DNA of 5,446 nucleotides from Sulfurimonas sp. (GCA_021157485.1 JAGGWO010000206.1:1-5446); one strand, 5' to 3'; counted from the first letter of the stretch, positions 1 to 5,446 are shown. Numbers and translations: made by a program. The notes: generated from the letters alone by a model not told the origin.

Positions 1-25
1 ATCATACATTTCATAATTAAACTAG

Positions 26-1816
26 TTAGTCCATCTTTAAAACGGACATAAATGCTTCTTGAGGAAGTTGAACTTTTCCTATAGACTTCATACGTTTCTT
101 ACCAGCTTTTTGTTTCTCTAGTAGTTTTCTTTTGCGAGTGATATCACCACCGTAACACTTGGCAGTAACATTTTTACCCATAGATTTTACAGTCTCGCGT
201 GCGATAATCTGAGAGCCAAGTGAAGCTTGAACAGCAACTTCAAAAAGTTGTCTTGGAATCTGCTCTTTCATATTTTTAACTAAAATACGACCACGAGAAA
301 GAGCCTGAGTTCTTGGTACTACGATGCTGAGTGCATCTACAGCTTCTCCGGCTACTTTAATATCAAGTTTAACTAGGTCACCAGTTTTAAAACCAATAGG
401 CTCATAATCAAATGATGCGTAACCTTTAGAGATTGATTTTAGAGTATCGTAAAAATCCATAACTATCTCATTCATCGGTACTTCATACTCAAGCATAACT
501 CTATCTTCATTTAAGTAAGTCATCTTAGTTTGAGTCCCACGTTTGTTTATAAGAAGTGTTATGATATTTCCAAGATATTCTGCTGGAGTAATAACTGTAG
601 CTCTAACATATGGCTCTTCGATTCTATCGATTCTATTTACTTCTGGAAGTTCTGAAGGGTTTTGAACATTTACAAAATCACCATTATTTAAGTATACATT
701 ATAGATAACAGAAGGGGCTGAAGCAATTAAGTCGAGATTAAATTCTCGCTCAAGTCTCTCTTTTATAACTTCCATGTGAAGCATTCCAAGAAAACCAACA
801 CGAAATCCAAAACCAAGTGCTACTGATGTTTCAGGTTCGTAAGAGAGAGAAGAGTCATTTAGTTTTAGTTTATCTAGTGCATCACGAAGGTCTTCAAACT
901 TATCTGTATCAATTGGAAAGATTCCAGCAAATACAAATGGTTTTGCTGGTTCGTATGTTCCTACAGGCTCAAGAGTAGGGTTTTTAACATCAGTGATAGT
1001 GTCACCAACATTTACAACACTTACCTCTTTGAGACCAAGAACAACAATACCAATCTCACCACACTCGATAGCCTTTGTTTTAATCTTTTTCATTGGGTGA
1101 GGGTACATTAAATCAAGTACCTGATGCTCTTCACCATTGCTCATAAGTTTAATATTTTGACCTTTTTTAATTTGACCGTCAAAAACACGTACAAGTGCTA
1201 GAGCACCTAAGTATTGATCGAACCAAGAGTCGTAAATAATAGCTTTAGTTGTAGCTTCAGGGTCACCAACAGGCGCTGGAATTCTATCTACGATAGCATC
1301 AATAAGTTCACGTATTCCTACACCAGTTTTTGCACTTACCAAACAGGCATCAGTGGCATCGATACCGATAGAAGTCTCAATCTCTTCTGCAACTCTATCA
1401 GGATCAGCGGCTGGAAGGTCTATCTTGTTTATAACTGGAATAAGTTCTAAATCATTATCTAGTGCAAGATAAACATTTGCAATTGTTTGAGCTTCAACAC
1501 CTTGTGCAGCATCTACAATAAGAAGAGCACCATCAGAAGAAGCGAGTGATTTACTAACTTCATAAGAGAAATCAACATGGCCCGGAGTGTCTATGAGATT
1601 TAGAATGTAGTGCTCGCCATCTTTTACGTAATCAAGTCTAACAGATTGAGCTTTAATAGTAATACCGCGCTCTTGTTCGATATCCATAGTGTCCATCATC
1701 TGTGTACTCATTTCACGTTCACTAACTGAACCACACTCTTGAATGATGCGGTCAGCTAAGGTACTTTTACCGTGGTCAATATGAGCAATAATAGAGAAGT
1801 TTCTAATGTTTTTCAA
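26..1816 (-). CDS. lepA: Elongation factor 4 (LepA), translational GTPase
   Basis: Encodes a 596-residue ribosomal GTPase (EF4/LepA) that acts on elongating ribosomes and is linked to back-translocation and ribosome biogenesis. The length is about that of the E. coli protein. The G-domain motifs are visible: P-loop AHIDHGKS at residues 11-18, switch I RGITIKAQ at 50-57, DTPGH at 76-80, NKID at 130-133 and SAK at 161-163. EF-G-like domains II, III and V follow. The LepA-specific C-terminal part includes [10 protein letters not shown] and a basic tail rich in Lys/Arg ([17 protein letters not shown]) ending [13 protein letters not shown], so the protein is complete. The start is TTG: the frame upstream holds only three sense codons (GGT AAA TTA) after the prs stop, so no ATG is available. 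It is the distal gene of a prs-lepA transcription unit. Identification is secure. Confidence 0.97.
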   Translation of the reverse strand: MKNIRNFSIIAHIDHGKSTLADRIIQECGSVSEREMSTQMMDTMDIEQERGITIKAQSVRLDYVKDGEHYILNLIDTPGHVDFSYEVSKSLASSDGALLIVDAAQGVEAQTIANVYLALDNDLELIPVINKIDLPAADPDRVAEEIETSIGIDATDACLVSAKTGVGIRELIDAIVDRIPAPVGDPEATTKAIIYDSWFDQYLGALALVRVFDGQIKKGQNIKLMSNGEEHQVLDLMYPHPMKKIKTKAIECGEIGIVVLGLKEVSVVNVGDTITDVKNPTLEPVGTYEPAKPFVFAGIFPIDTDKFEDLRDALDKLKLNDSSLSYEPETSVALGFGFRVGFLGMLHMEVIKERLEREFNLDLIASAPSVIYNVYLNNGDFVNVQNPSELPEVNRIDRIEEPYVRATVITPAEYLGNIITLLINKRGTQTKMTYLNEDRVMLEYEVPMNEIVMDFYDTLKSISKGYASFDYEPIGFKTGDLVKLDIKVAGEAVDALSIVVPRTQALSRGRILVKNMKEQIPRQLFEVAVQASLGSQIIARETVKSMGKNVTAKCYGGDITRKRKLLEKQKAGKKRMKSIGKVQLPQEAFMSVLKMD

Positions 1817-1822
1817 TAATTT

Positions 1823-1828
1823 ACCTTA
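1823..1828 (-). promoter_or_regulatory. lepA ribosome binding site overlapping the prs stop codon
   Basis: Read on the minus strand, TAAGGT contains the prs stop TAA and the AAGG Shine-Dalgarno core. Seven bases (taaatta is the stretch after AAGG plus the final T) separate it from the TTG start of lepA at 1816. This decides the TTG start and suggests that lepA translation is coupled to termination on prs. Confidence 0.7.
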
Positions 1829-2752
1829 TGAAAATAAGCCATTAACACTCTCGTTGTGATAAACACGACGAATTACTTCTGCAAAAAGAGGAGCAACTGT
1901 TAATACTTTGATTTTTTTATGTGGTTTTGTTTCTAGTGTATTGGTGATCATTAACTCATCTAGTTCACCATTCTCTAGATTCTCATATGCATTTCCACTT
2001 AGAACACCGTGTGTAGCACAAGCCATAACTGAAGTTGCACCTTTGTTTTTAAGTGCAGTAGCAGCTTTAACCATAGTTCCAGCAGTATCAACCATATCGT
2101 CAATCATGATAACATCGTAACCTTCTACGTCACCGATAATACCCATTACCTCTGCTTCATTTGCTTTTTCACGGCGTTTATCAACAATAACCATCTCTAA
2201 ACCCATGCGCTTCGCAAAATAACGAGCACGAGCAACACCACCGATATCTGGAGAAGCAATAATAGGATTTTTAAGATTTTTACTTTTTATATAGTGCTCA
2301 AAAGTAATTGAACCGTAAAGATTATCAACTGGAATATTGAAGAAACCTTGAATTTGACCAGCATGTAGGTCGATTGTAACAACTCTGTCTATTCCAGCAG
2401 TTTCATACATATCAGCTACTAGTCTTGCTGTTATCGGTACACGAGGAGCAGCTTTTCTATCTTGTCTTGCATATCCATAATAAGGAACAACAGCGGTAAT
2501 ACTAGAGGCAGAAGAACGGCGAAGAGCATCTGTCATAATTAGTAGTTCCATTAGGTTGTCATTTGATGGAGCACCTGTACTTTGAACTATAAATACATCA
2601 CGACCACGAACTGACTCTGCAATCTGAACAGAGATTTCACCATCACTAAATCTTTTAGTATCGGCATTAGCCAACGGCACATCTAAAACTTGACAAATCT
2701 CTTTTGCAAACTCAACACTAGATGAACCAGCAAAAATTTTATAACCACGCAT
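1826..2752 (-). CDS. prs: Ribose-phosphate pyrophosphokinase (PRPP synthetase, class I)
   Basis: Cytosolic enzyme that transfers pyrophosphate from ATP to ribose 5-phosphate to make PRPP, the precursor for purine, pyrimidine, histidine, tryptophan and NAD synthesis. At 308 residues it is the usual class I length. Visible motifs are RFSDGEISVQI (34-44), the ATP-site segment ending YARQDRK (94-100), the metal-binding DLHAGQIQGFF (128-138), SPDIGG (167-172), the flexible-loop DKRR (191-194) and the ribose-phosphate loop IDDMVDTAGTM (217-227). The ATG at 2752 is preceded by AAGGA at a spacing of seven to eight bases. A TATAAT box lies 33-38 bases upstream of the start. The stop is 9 bp before lepA, so the two genes are probably co-transcribed. 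perR lies 74 bp upstream on the same strand, with no strong terminator between them. Confidence 0.97.
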   Translation of the reverse strand: MRGYKIFAGSSSVEFAKEICQVLDVPLANADTKRFSDGEISVQIAESVRGRDVFIVQSTGAPSNDNLMELLIMTDALRRSSASSITAVVPYYGYARQDRKAAPRVPITARLVADMYETAGIDRVVTIDLHAGQIQGFFNIPVDNLYGSITFEHYIKSKNLKNPIIASPDIGGVARARYFAKRMGLEMVIVDKRREKANEAEVMGIIGDVEGYDVIMIDDMVDTAGTMVKAATALKNKGATSVMACATHGVLSGNAYENLENGELDELMITNTLETKPHKKIKVLTVAPLFAEVIRRVYHNESVNGLFS

Positions 2753-2784
2753 GGGAAATTCCTTCTTGGAAAAATTTATATGCG

Positions 2785-2790
2785 ATTATA
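2785..2790 (-). promoter_or_regulatory. Probable -10 box of the prs-lepA promoter
   Basis: On the minus strand the bases read TGTATAATCG, a perfect TATAAT. This places the transcription start near 2778 and gives a 5' leader of about 26 nt containing the AAGGA Shine-Dalgarno. The upstream stretch contains ATTTTT but no recognisable -35 box, as is common for sigma-70 promoters in Campylobacterota. Assigned from sequence only. Confidence 0.6.
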
Positions 2791-2826
2791 CAAAAATTGT
2801 TCTAAGGGGATGTTAAAAGAGAAGTT

Positions 2827-3228
2827 TTATTGACAGTTTTTACAAGTACCTGAGAGAATTAAAGCACTCTTTTTTATATTATAGTTACTGCTTTGTGCTG
2901 CGTTTGATATAACAGAGTCTAAATTAAGTTCTATATCCCTTATTTCACCACATGAGTCACAGATAATATGCGAGTGAGTCTCTTTAGTCAGTTCATAGAC
3001 AGATTTTTCATTTGGAATTTTAACTTCTTGTATAAAAGAGGCTTCTAACATAAGATTTATATTTTTATATATAGTTGCTAAAGAGATAGAGTTGAACTTC
3101 TTTAACATCACATCATAAAGGTTTTCAATACTTATGTGACCGCTAGTATATAGAGCATTAGTTATCTCTAATCTTTGGGGTGTTGCTTTTAAATTGTGTT
3201 GACGTAATATTTCAGTATAATTATTCAT
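2827..3228 (-). CDS. perR: Fur-family peroxide-stress regulator, PerR-like
   Basis: DNA-binding metalloregulator of 133 residues, predicted to repress peroxide-defence genes and to be inactivated by peroxide. The N-terminal winged helix contains LKATPQRLEI (13-22) and the recognition-helix segment SLATIYKNINLMLEA (49-63). The regulatory metal site is complete: H31 (GHISIENLY), E79, H85 and H87 (THSH), and D98. The corresponding B. subtilis PerR ligands are H37, D85, H91, H93 and D104. An Asp at the last position is characteristic of PerR, where Fur has Glu; the Glu at 79 instead of Asp is a small departure. Two CxxC pairs, C90/C93 and C129/C132, form the structural zinc site, and the protein ends one residue later. 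The gene is divergent from desulforubrerythrin. The ATG has no clear Shine-Dalgarno, and a stop codon lies three codons upstream in frame. A plain Fur role remains possible, but PerR is favoured by D98 and the context. Confidence 0.88.
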   Translation of the reverse strand: MNNYTEILRQHNLKATPQRLEITNALYTSGHISIENLYDVMLKKFNSISLATIYKNINLMLEASFIQEVKIPNEKSVYELTKETHSHIICDSCGEIRDIELNLDSVISNAAQSSNYNIKKSALILSGTCKNCQ

Positions 3229-3233
3229 GGTGT

Positions 3234-3239
3234 ATTATA
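3234..3239 (-). promoter_or_regulatory. Probable -10 box of perR, very close to the start codon
   Basis: On the minus strand TATAAT ends only five bases before the perR ATG (TATAAT-ACACC-ATG). If it is used, transcription would start at or just inside the start codon, giving a leaderless mRNA. No Shine-Dalgarno is seen between it and the ATG, which agrees with that reading. Confidence 0.5.
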
Positions 3240-3245
3240 CACTAA

Positions 3246-3262
3246 TTATCTTTAAAGGATAA
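3246..3262. promoter_or_regulatory. Candidate PerR/Fur operator on the perR side
   Basis: A 17-bp near-palindrome, TTATCTTTAAAGGATAA, has arms matching at seven of eight positions. It lies just upstream of the perR -10 box, where a bound repressor would block transcription. Its right part (TTAAAGGATAA, 3252-3262) recurs in inverted orientation at 3312-3322. It is not an exact 7-1-7 Fur box, so assignment rests on symmetry, position and the shared repeat. Confidence 0.5.
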
Positions 3263-3302
3263 AAATTATTATTTAAATTTAATAAGACTATAATTTATTA
3301 AA

Positions 3303-3317
3303 AGATAATAATTATCC
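3303..3317. promoter_or_regulatory. Candidate PerR/Fur box upstream of desulforubrerythrin
   Basis: GATAATAATTATC at 3304-3316 is a perfect 6-1-6 palindrome. With one base on each side it matches the Fur-type 7-1-7 box (TGATAATnATTATCA) except at the two outermost bases. It ends 17 bp before the -10 box of the downstream gene, covering the -35 region, a normal place for repression. With perR adjacent, PerR is the most likely ligand; Fur is the alternative. Confidence 0.65.
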
Positions 3318-3334
3318 TTTAAGTTTATTTGTTG

Positions 3335-3340
3335 TAAAAT
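3335..3340 (+). promoter_or_regulatory. Probable -10 box of the desulforubrerythrin gene
   Basis: TAAAAT, preceded directly by TG, is the best -10 match between the operator and the gene. It predicts a start site near 3347 and a leader of about 20 nt that includes the AGGAG ribosome binding site at 3356-3360. Confidence 0.5.
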
Positions 3341-3366
3341 TCTTTATCAAAACATAGGAGTTTAAA

Positions 3367-4026
3367 ATGAGACAGTATGAATCTTACAGATGTAACAAAT
3401 GTGGAAATGTTGTAGAAGTGCAAAATGTTGGCGGTGGTGAACTTCACTGTTGTGGCGAAGCAATGGAAATGATTACAGAAAATCTAACTATGGTAAATCT
3501 AATGAAAGCTTTTGCTGGTGAGTCACAAGCTAGAAACAAGTATGAGTACTTTGCAAAAGTAGCTCAAAAAGAAGGGTATAGAGATATTGCAGAGCACTTT
3601 CAAAGAGCTGCGAACAATGAGAAGACACATGCAAAACTTGAACTAGCTCTTAATAACAGAATGGCTACTGAGAGTGAAAATAGCTTTGGTAACACTGCTG
3701 AGAACCTTCAATCTGCAATAGATGGCGAAAGTTATGAAAATGTGACTATGTATCCTGATTTTGCTGAAATAGCAAAAGAAGAGGGACATAAAGAAGCTGC
3801 AACTCTATTTAAGGGAATTGGTAAAATCGAAGTAGAGCATGAAAAAATGTTTCAAATGCTTTTAGATAGACTCAACGCAGGTGCTGAACATGTAAGTGAA
3901 GATGAAGAAGAAGCATGGATTTGTGAAGTGTGTGGACATATTCATTATGGTAAAAAAGCTCTTAAAAAGTGTCCAGTGTGTAAGCATGGAGAAGAGTATC
4001 AGTCGCGTTTAAACTCTAAAAAATAA
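3367..4026 (+). CDS. rbr: Desulforubrerythrin (three-domain rubrerythrin, NADH-linked peroxide reductase type)
   Basis: Non-haem iron protein of 219 residues that is expected to reduce hydrogen peroxide to water in the cytoplasm. Three domains are seen in order. The first is an N-terminal desulforedoxin-like FeS4 site with C9/C12 (CNKC) and the adjacent pair C28/C29. The second is a rubrerythrin four-helix diiron domain with ligands E52 (AGESQAR), E85 and H88 (NEKTH), E121 and E124 (DGESYE), and E155 with H158 (EVEH). The third is a C-terminal rubredoxin-like FeS4 site with C186/C189 (CEVC) and C202/C205 (CPVC). All ligands are present. This is the architecture of Campylobacter jejuni desulforubrerythrin (Rrc). 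The start is an ATG with AGGAG six bases upstream. A Fur/PerR-like palindrome precedes the promoter, and the divergent regulator is PerR-like, so peroxide induction is inferred. Confidence 0.95.
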   Translation: MRQYESYRCNKCGNVVEVQNVGGGELHCCGEAMEMITENLTMVNLMKAFAGESQARNKYEYFAKVAQKEGYRDIAEHFQRAANNEKTHAKLELALNNRMATESENSFGNTAENLQSAIDGESYENVTMYPDFAEIAKEEGHKEAATLFKGIGKIEVEHEKMFQMLLDRLNAGAEHVSEDEEEAWICEVCGHIHYGKKALKKCPVCKHGEEYQSRLNSKK

Positions 4027-4036
4027 ACGCAATTCT

Positions 4037-4066
4037 TATAGTATAGCTCGAGATGAGCTTACTATA
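4037..4066. terminator. Hairpin between convergent genes, possible bidirectional terminator
   Basis: A 12-bp stem (TATAGTA then AGCTC on the left, GAGCT then TACTATA on the right) has one bulged T at 4044 and a GAGAT loop. It starts 10 bases after the desulforubrerythrin stop and lies 22 bases beyond the stop of the convergent Sel1 gene. There is no T-tract on either side, so it is not a classical intrinsic terminator. It may act as an mRNA 3'-end stabiliser or a weak terminator. Confidence 0.5.
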
Positions 4067-4088
4067 ATATCAGAGTGGATGAAGAAGA

Positions 4089-4718
4089 TTATTTAATCCC
4101 TTCATCATCTAAGCGTCTATATTTACTACATGCATCACCACTTCCCATATTACAAGCTTTTGCAAAGAGTTTTTTTGCTCTACTTTTATTCCTTGGAATA
4201 CCTTTACCTTTTCTGTACATTTTTGCTAAATTATAGCATCCGTTGATGTTTCCTTTATCACAAGTTTCAGCATAAAGCTCACTTGCAATTCTGTAGTCTC
4301 TTTTTACCCCACGTCCTCTATAATAAGTAACACCTAGATTGTAACAGCCATTTACATTTCCAGCATTACATGACTTTGCATAGAGTCTGCTAGATTTATA
4401 AAAGTCTTGTCTAATTCCACCAACTCCATTTTCATAAAGAGCTCCAAGATTAGAACATGCTTTAGAATCCCCAGCATCACAGTTGCGTTTGTATAAGCCT
4501 GCTGCTTTCTTCTCATTATGCAGTGTACCCTTACCGTTTGCATACATGTAAGCTAGATTATAACAACCATCCATATTTCCATTGTCACATGCTTGTGTCC
4601 ATAACTTTATAGCGTCTTGATAGTGATTGCTTCTATATTGAGAAAATCCATTGGCAACTAAATCTGCATATAAGTTGACAGTAAATAGTAAACAAAATCC
4701 TAAAACTAACTTTTTCAT
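4089..4718 (-). CDS. Secreted Sel1-repeat protein with paired cysteines (Hcp-like)
   Basis: Predicted exported protein of 209 residues. It opens with a signal peptide: MKK, hydrophobic core LVLGFCLLFTV, and probable cleavage after LYA at residue 18. The mature part is a solenoid of Sel1-like repeats with a period of 36-37 residues and the pattern LYxxxC(D/N)xGxxxxCxNLxxxYxxGxG. Each repeat has a C-x7-C pair: C44/C52, C80/C88, C117/C125, C153/C161 and C189/C197. These would form one disulfide per repeat, as in the Helicobacter cysteine-rich proteins. There are four full repeats and a shortened fifth. Family members bind proteins or cell-wall components; the partner here is unknown. The start at 4718 is chosen over the ATG at 4748 because it gives a clean signal peptide and has AAGGGG five to six bases upstream. 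Identification of the repeat type is strong; the function is open. Confidence 0.88.
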   Translation of the reverse strand: MKKLVLGFCLLFTVNLYADLVANGFSQYRSNHYQDAIKLWTQACDNGNMDGCYNLAYMYANGKGTLHNEKKAAGLYKRNCDAGDSKACSNLGALYENGVGGIRQDFYKSSRLYAKSCNAGNVNGCYNLGVTYYRGRGVKRDYRIASELYAETCDKGNINGCYNLAKMYRKGKGIPRNKSRAKKLFAKACNMGSGDACSKYRRLDDEGIK

Positions 4719-4754
4719 ATATTCCCCTTCGTATAATACATTAACCAACCAAAT

Positions 4755-4760
4755 ACTATA
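4755..4760 (-). promoter_or_regulatory. Possible -10 box for the Sel1-repeat gene
   Basis: TATAGT on the minus strand, within ATTTTATAGTATT, would give a leader of about 30 nt before the ATG at 4718. A second TATTAT at 4733-4738 on the same strand is less likely because transcription from it would begin inside the ribosome binding site. Confidence 0.35.
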
Positions 4761-4797
4761 AAATGGTTGAGTTCATTAAAGACTCATGGTTTTCACA

Positions 4798-4966
4798 AAA
4801 GCTAACTATAAACAGGTTTCCCCCCTTTTTGGACTATATGTACCAGCTTAATAAACGTCTTGTGTTAGCTTTACTAAATCATCTATAGGATGCTAAGGAG
4901 AAATTGAACATTTCTACCTTGTATAACACGAAGCTATGAGATCGTTAAAACTATCACAGGAGTTTA
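4798..4966 (+). ncRNA. Candidate bridge RNA region of the IS110 element
   Basis: IS110-group elements are known to encode a bridge RNA in the non-coding left end, before the recombinase gene. This stretch has matching structure. AAAGCTAAC (4798-4806) pairs with GTTAGCTTT (4864-4872). CTTGTGTTA (4859-4867) pairs with TAACAC/AAG (4924-4933, one bulged G). A compact hairpin lies inside: AAGGAGAAAT (4895-4904) pairs with ATTTCT/CCTT (4910-4920, one bulged A) around the loop TGAAC. The first two stems overlap and exclude each other, so they could be alternative states or only one is real. Exact RNA ends and guide loops cannot be assigned without the right end and the intact target site. Confidence 0.42.
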
Positions 4967-5015
4967 TTATGTACTATGTAGGAATTGATGTAGCCAAAGA
5001 AAAACATTACGTTTG

Positions 5016-5035
5016 TACCCTCAAGGGGCATCCCA
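5016..5035. repeat. 20-bp GC-rich insertion 1 in the transposase gene
   Basis: TACCCTCAAGGGGCATCCCA interrupts the gene between codon 15 (Tyr-Val) and the codons for Ile-Leu-Asp-Asp. It is 60% GC in AT-rich surroundings and adds 2 bases modulo 3. A flanking TA on each side makes the exact placement ambiguous by two bases (5016-5035 to 5018-5037); the TA could be a target duplication. Its first part matches insertion 2. Confidence 0.7.
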
Positions 5036-5166
5036 TATCTTAGATGATACTAGAGAAATAGCTTGTAAACCTTTTTGGATTTACTCAGATATATTAGGAC
5101 TAAGAGATTTACTTGCAAAGATGGCTGAACTATCTTTAAATAATGATGATTTCATCATTGGAGTAG

Positions 5167-5189
5167 TACCCCAAGGGCAGGCTTCGCGC
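5167..5189. repeat. 23-bp GC-rich insertion 2 in the transposase gene
   Basis: Begins TACCCCAAGGGCAGG and ends with CTTCGCGC; 16 of 23 bases are G or C. Its head aligns to insertion 1 as TACCC(T)CAAGGG(G)CA with two one-base gaps; the tail is different. It is placed without ambiguity inside the codon of the catalytic Glu (G before it, AG after it). Removal restores GVESTG in frame. Confidence 0.7.
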
Positions 5190-5446
5190 AGTCAACTGGA
5201 GCATTTAGTGAAAACCTTTATGAGTATATTACTGATGCAGATTATAAAGTCATACTTTTAAATTCTTATCAAACAGCTAAATATAGAGACTTTAGTACTA
5301 TGAAAAAGATTAAAAATGATGCTATTGATGCACTTGTAATTGCTGAGTTATTAGCTAGTGATAAATACAAAGAGAGTTATATCTCTAATGATGACTATCA
5401 ATCACTTAAAGTTTTAGGAAGATTAAAAAAATCTTTAGCAGATAAG

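Larger units (their letters stand above)
4770..5446 (+). mobile_element. IS110-family insertion sequence, left part, right side beyond the window
   Basis: Contains an IS110-type DEDD transposase gene preceded by about 200 bp of structured non-coding DNA, the usual design of the IS110 group. The left boundary is not defined: this family often lacks terminal inverted repeats, and I see no target duplication. It must lie between the Sel1 gene start (4718) and the first hairpin arm (4798), so 4770 is only an estimate. The transposase reading frame is broken by two short insertions, so this copy is probably not autonomous. The right end is not in view. Confidence 0.75.
4969..5446 (+). pseudogene. 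IS110-family DEDD transposase, disrupted by two short insertions and cut by the window edge
   Basis: The gene opens with ATG at 4969, six bases after AGGAG (4958-4962), and reads MYYVGIDVAKEKHYVC, the RuvC-like N-terminus of IS110 transposases. As written it stops at TAG 5041 after 24 codons. The rest continues in two other frames: ILDDTREIACKPF to DDFIIGV in the frame containing 5037, then STGAFSENLYEYITDADYK and KNDAIDALVIAELL in the frame containing 5198 up to the window edge. Deleting 5016-5035 and 5167-5189 joins these into one 145-codon frame with no stop. The catalytic set is then D7, E60 (in GVESTG), D103 and D106 (KNDAID), and this spacing is close to what I recall for the family. 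The Ser/Tnp domain would lie beyond the window. The gene is inactive as it stands unless the insertions are bypassed. Confidence 0.85.

Noticed and set aside
1..14. Possible start of another minus-strand gene downstream of lepA (ATG at 14-12)
   Set aside because: Only four codons are in the window and no Shine-Dalgarno precedes the ATG, so nothing supports a gene.
1214..1450. Open frame of 78 codons on the plus strand, antisense to lepA
   Set aside because: It lies wholly within lepA, has no recognisable domain or ribosome site, and its residues are what the antisense of a conserved gene gives.
1908..2120. Open frame of 70 codons on the plus strand, antisense to prs
   Set aside because: Shadow of the conserved prs reading frame, with no start signals and low-complexity Ser/Val composition.
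2800..2829. Weak AAAA/TTTT hairpin between perR and prs as a terminator
   Set aside because: Only a four-pair A-T stem with no GC and no following T-tract, so too weak to claim.
4352..4543. Alternative-frame open frame of 63 codons inside the Sel1 gene
   Set aside because: Arises from the repeated codon pattern of the Sel1 repeats in another frame, with no independent support.
4743..4768. AACCA/TGGTT inverted repeat as a terminal inverted repeat of the IS
   Set aside because: Five to seven pairs only, both arms on the same side of the element, and the right end is not available for comparison.
5013..5261. An 82-codon open frame starting at TTG and ending at TAA, as a separate small gene
   Set aside because: It is the middle part of the IS110 transposase (ILDDTREIACKPF to DDFIIGV) flanked by translated insertion sequence. 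Its first and last residues are frameshift artefacts.
4969..5261. Programmed frameshifting of the transposase
   Set aside because: The frame is broken by inserted blocks of 20 and 23 bp, with no slippery heptamer at the junctions. IS110 elements normally encode the transposase in one frame.

Overview
The window is AT-rich bacterial DNA. The gene content points to a Campylobacterota (epsilonproteobacterial) genome, probably a free-living relative of Sulfurimonas, Sulfurovum or Arcobacter. The main clues are a three-domain desulforubrerythrin of the Campylobacter type, a PerR-like regulator, a cysteine-paired Sel1-repeat secreted protein like the Helicobacter Hcp proteins, and TATAAT-type -10 boxes without clear -35 boxes. 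This assignment is an inference from protein style. No rRNA or tRNA is present to confirm it.

Layout: (1) Positions 26-2752, minus strand, hold the housekeeping pair prs then lepA, transcribed leftward. They are 9 bp apart, and the lepA Shine-Dalgarno overlaps the prs stop codon. (2) Positions 2827-4026 hold an oxidative-stress module. A perR-like Fur-family gene (minus) and a desulforubrerythrin gene (plus) are divergent around a 138-bp intergenic region that carries two Fur/PerR-like palindromes sharing an 11-bp mirrored block. This is the arrangement expected for a peroxide sensor controlling itself and a peroxide-reducing enzyme. (3) Positions 4027-4088 hold a strong hairpin between convergent genes. 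(4) Positions 4089-4718, minus strand, encode a secreted Sel1-repeat protein with five cysteine pairs. (5) From about 4770 to the right edge lies an IS110-family element. It has a structured non-coding left end, a candidate bridge RNA, and a transposase gene that is broken and runs off the window.

The most unusual signal is in the IS110 transposase. Two short GC-rich insertions, 20 bp at 5016-5035 and 23 bp at 5167-5189, both begin TACCC(T)CAAGGG(G)CA and then have different tails. Each shifts the frame. Removing exactly these 43 bp restores one uninterrupted 145-codon IS110 reading frame with its DEDD residues at D7, E60, D103 and D106. The second insertion splits the codon of the catalytic Glu. 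They look like copies or fragments of a small dispersed GC-rich element that I cannot assign to a named family.
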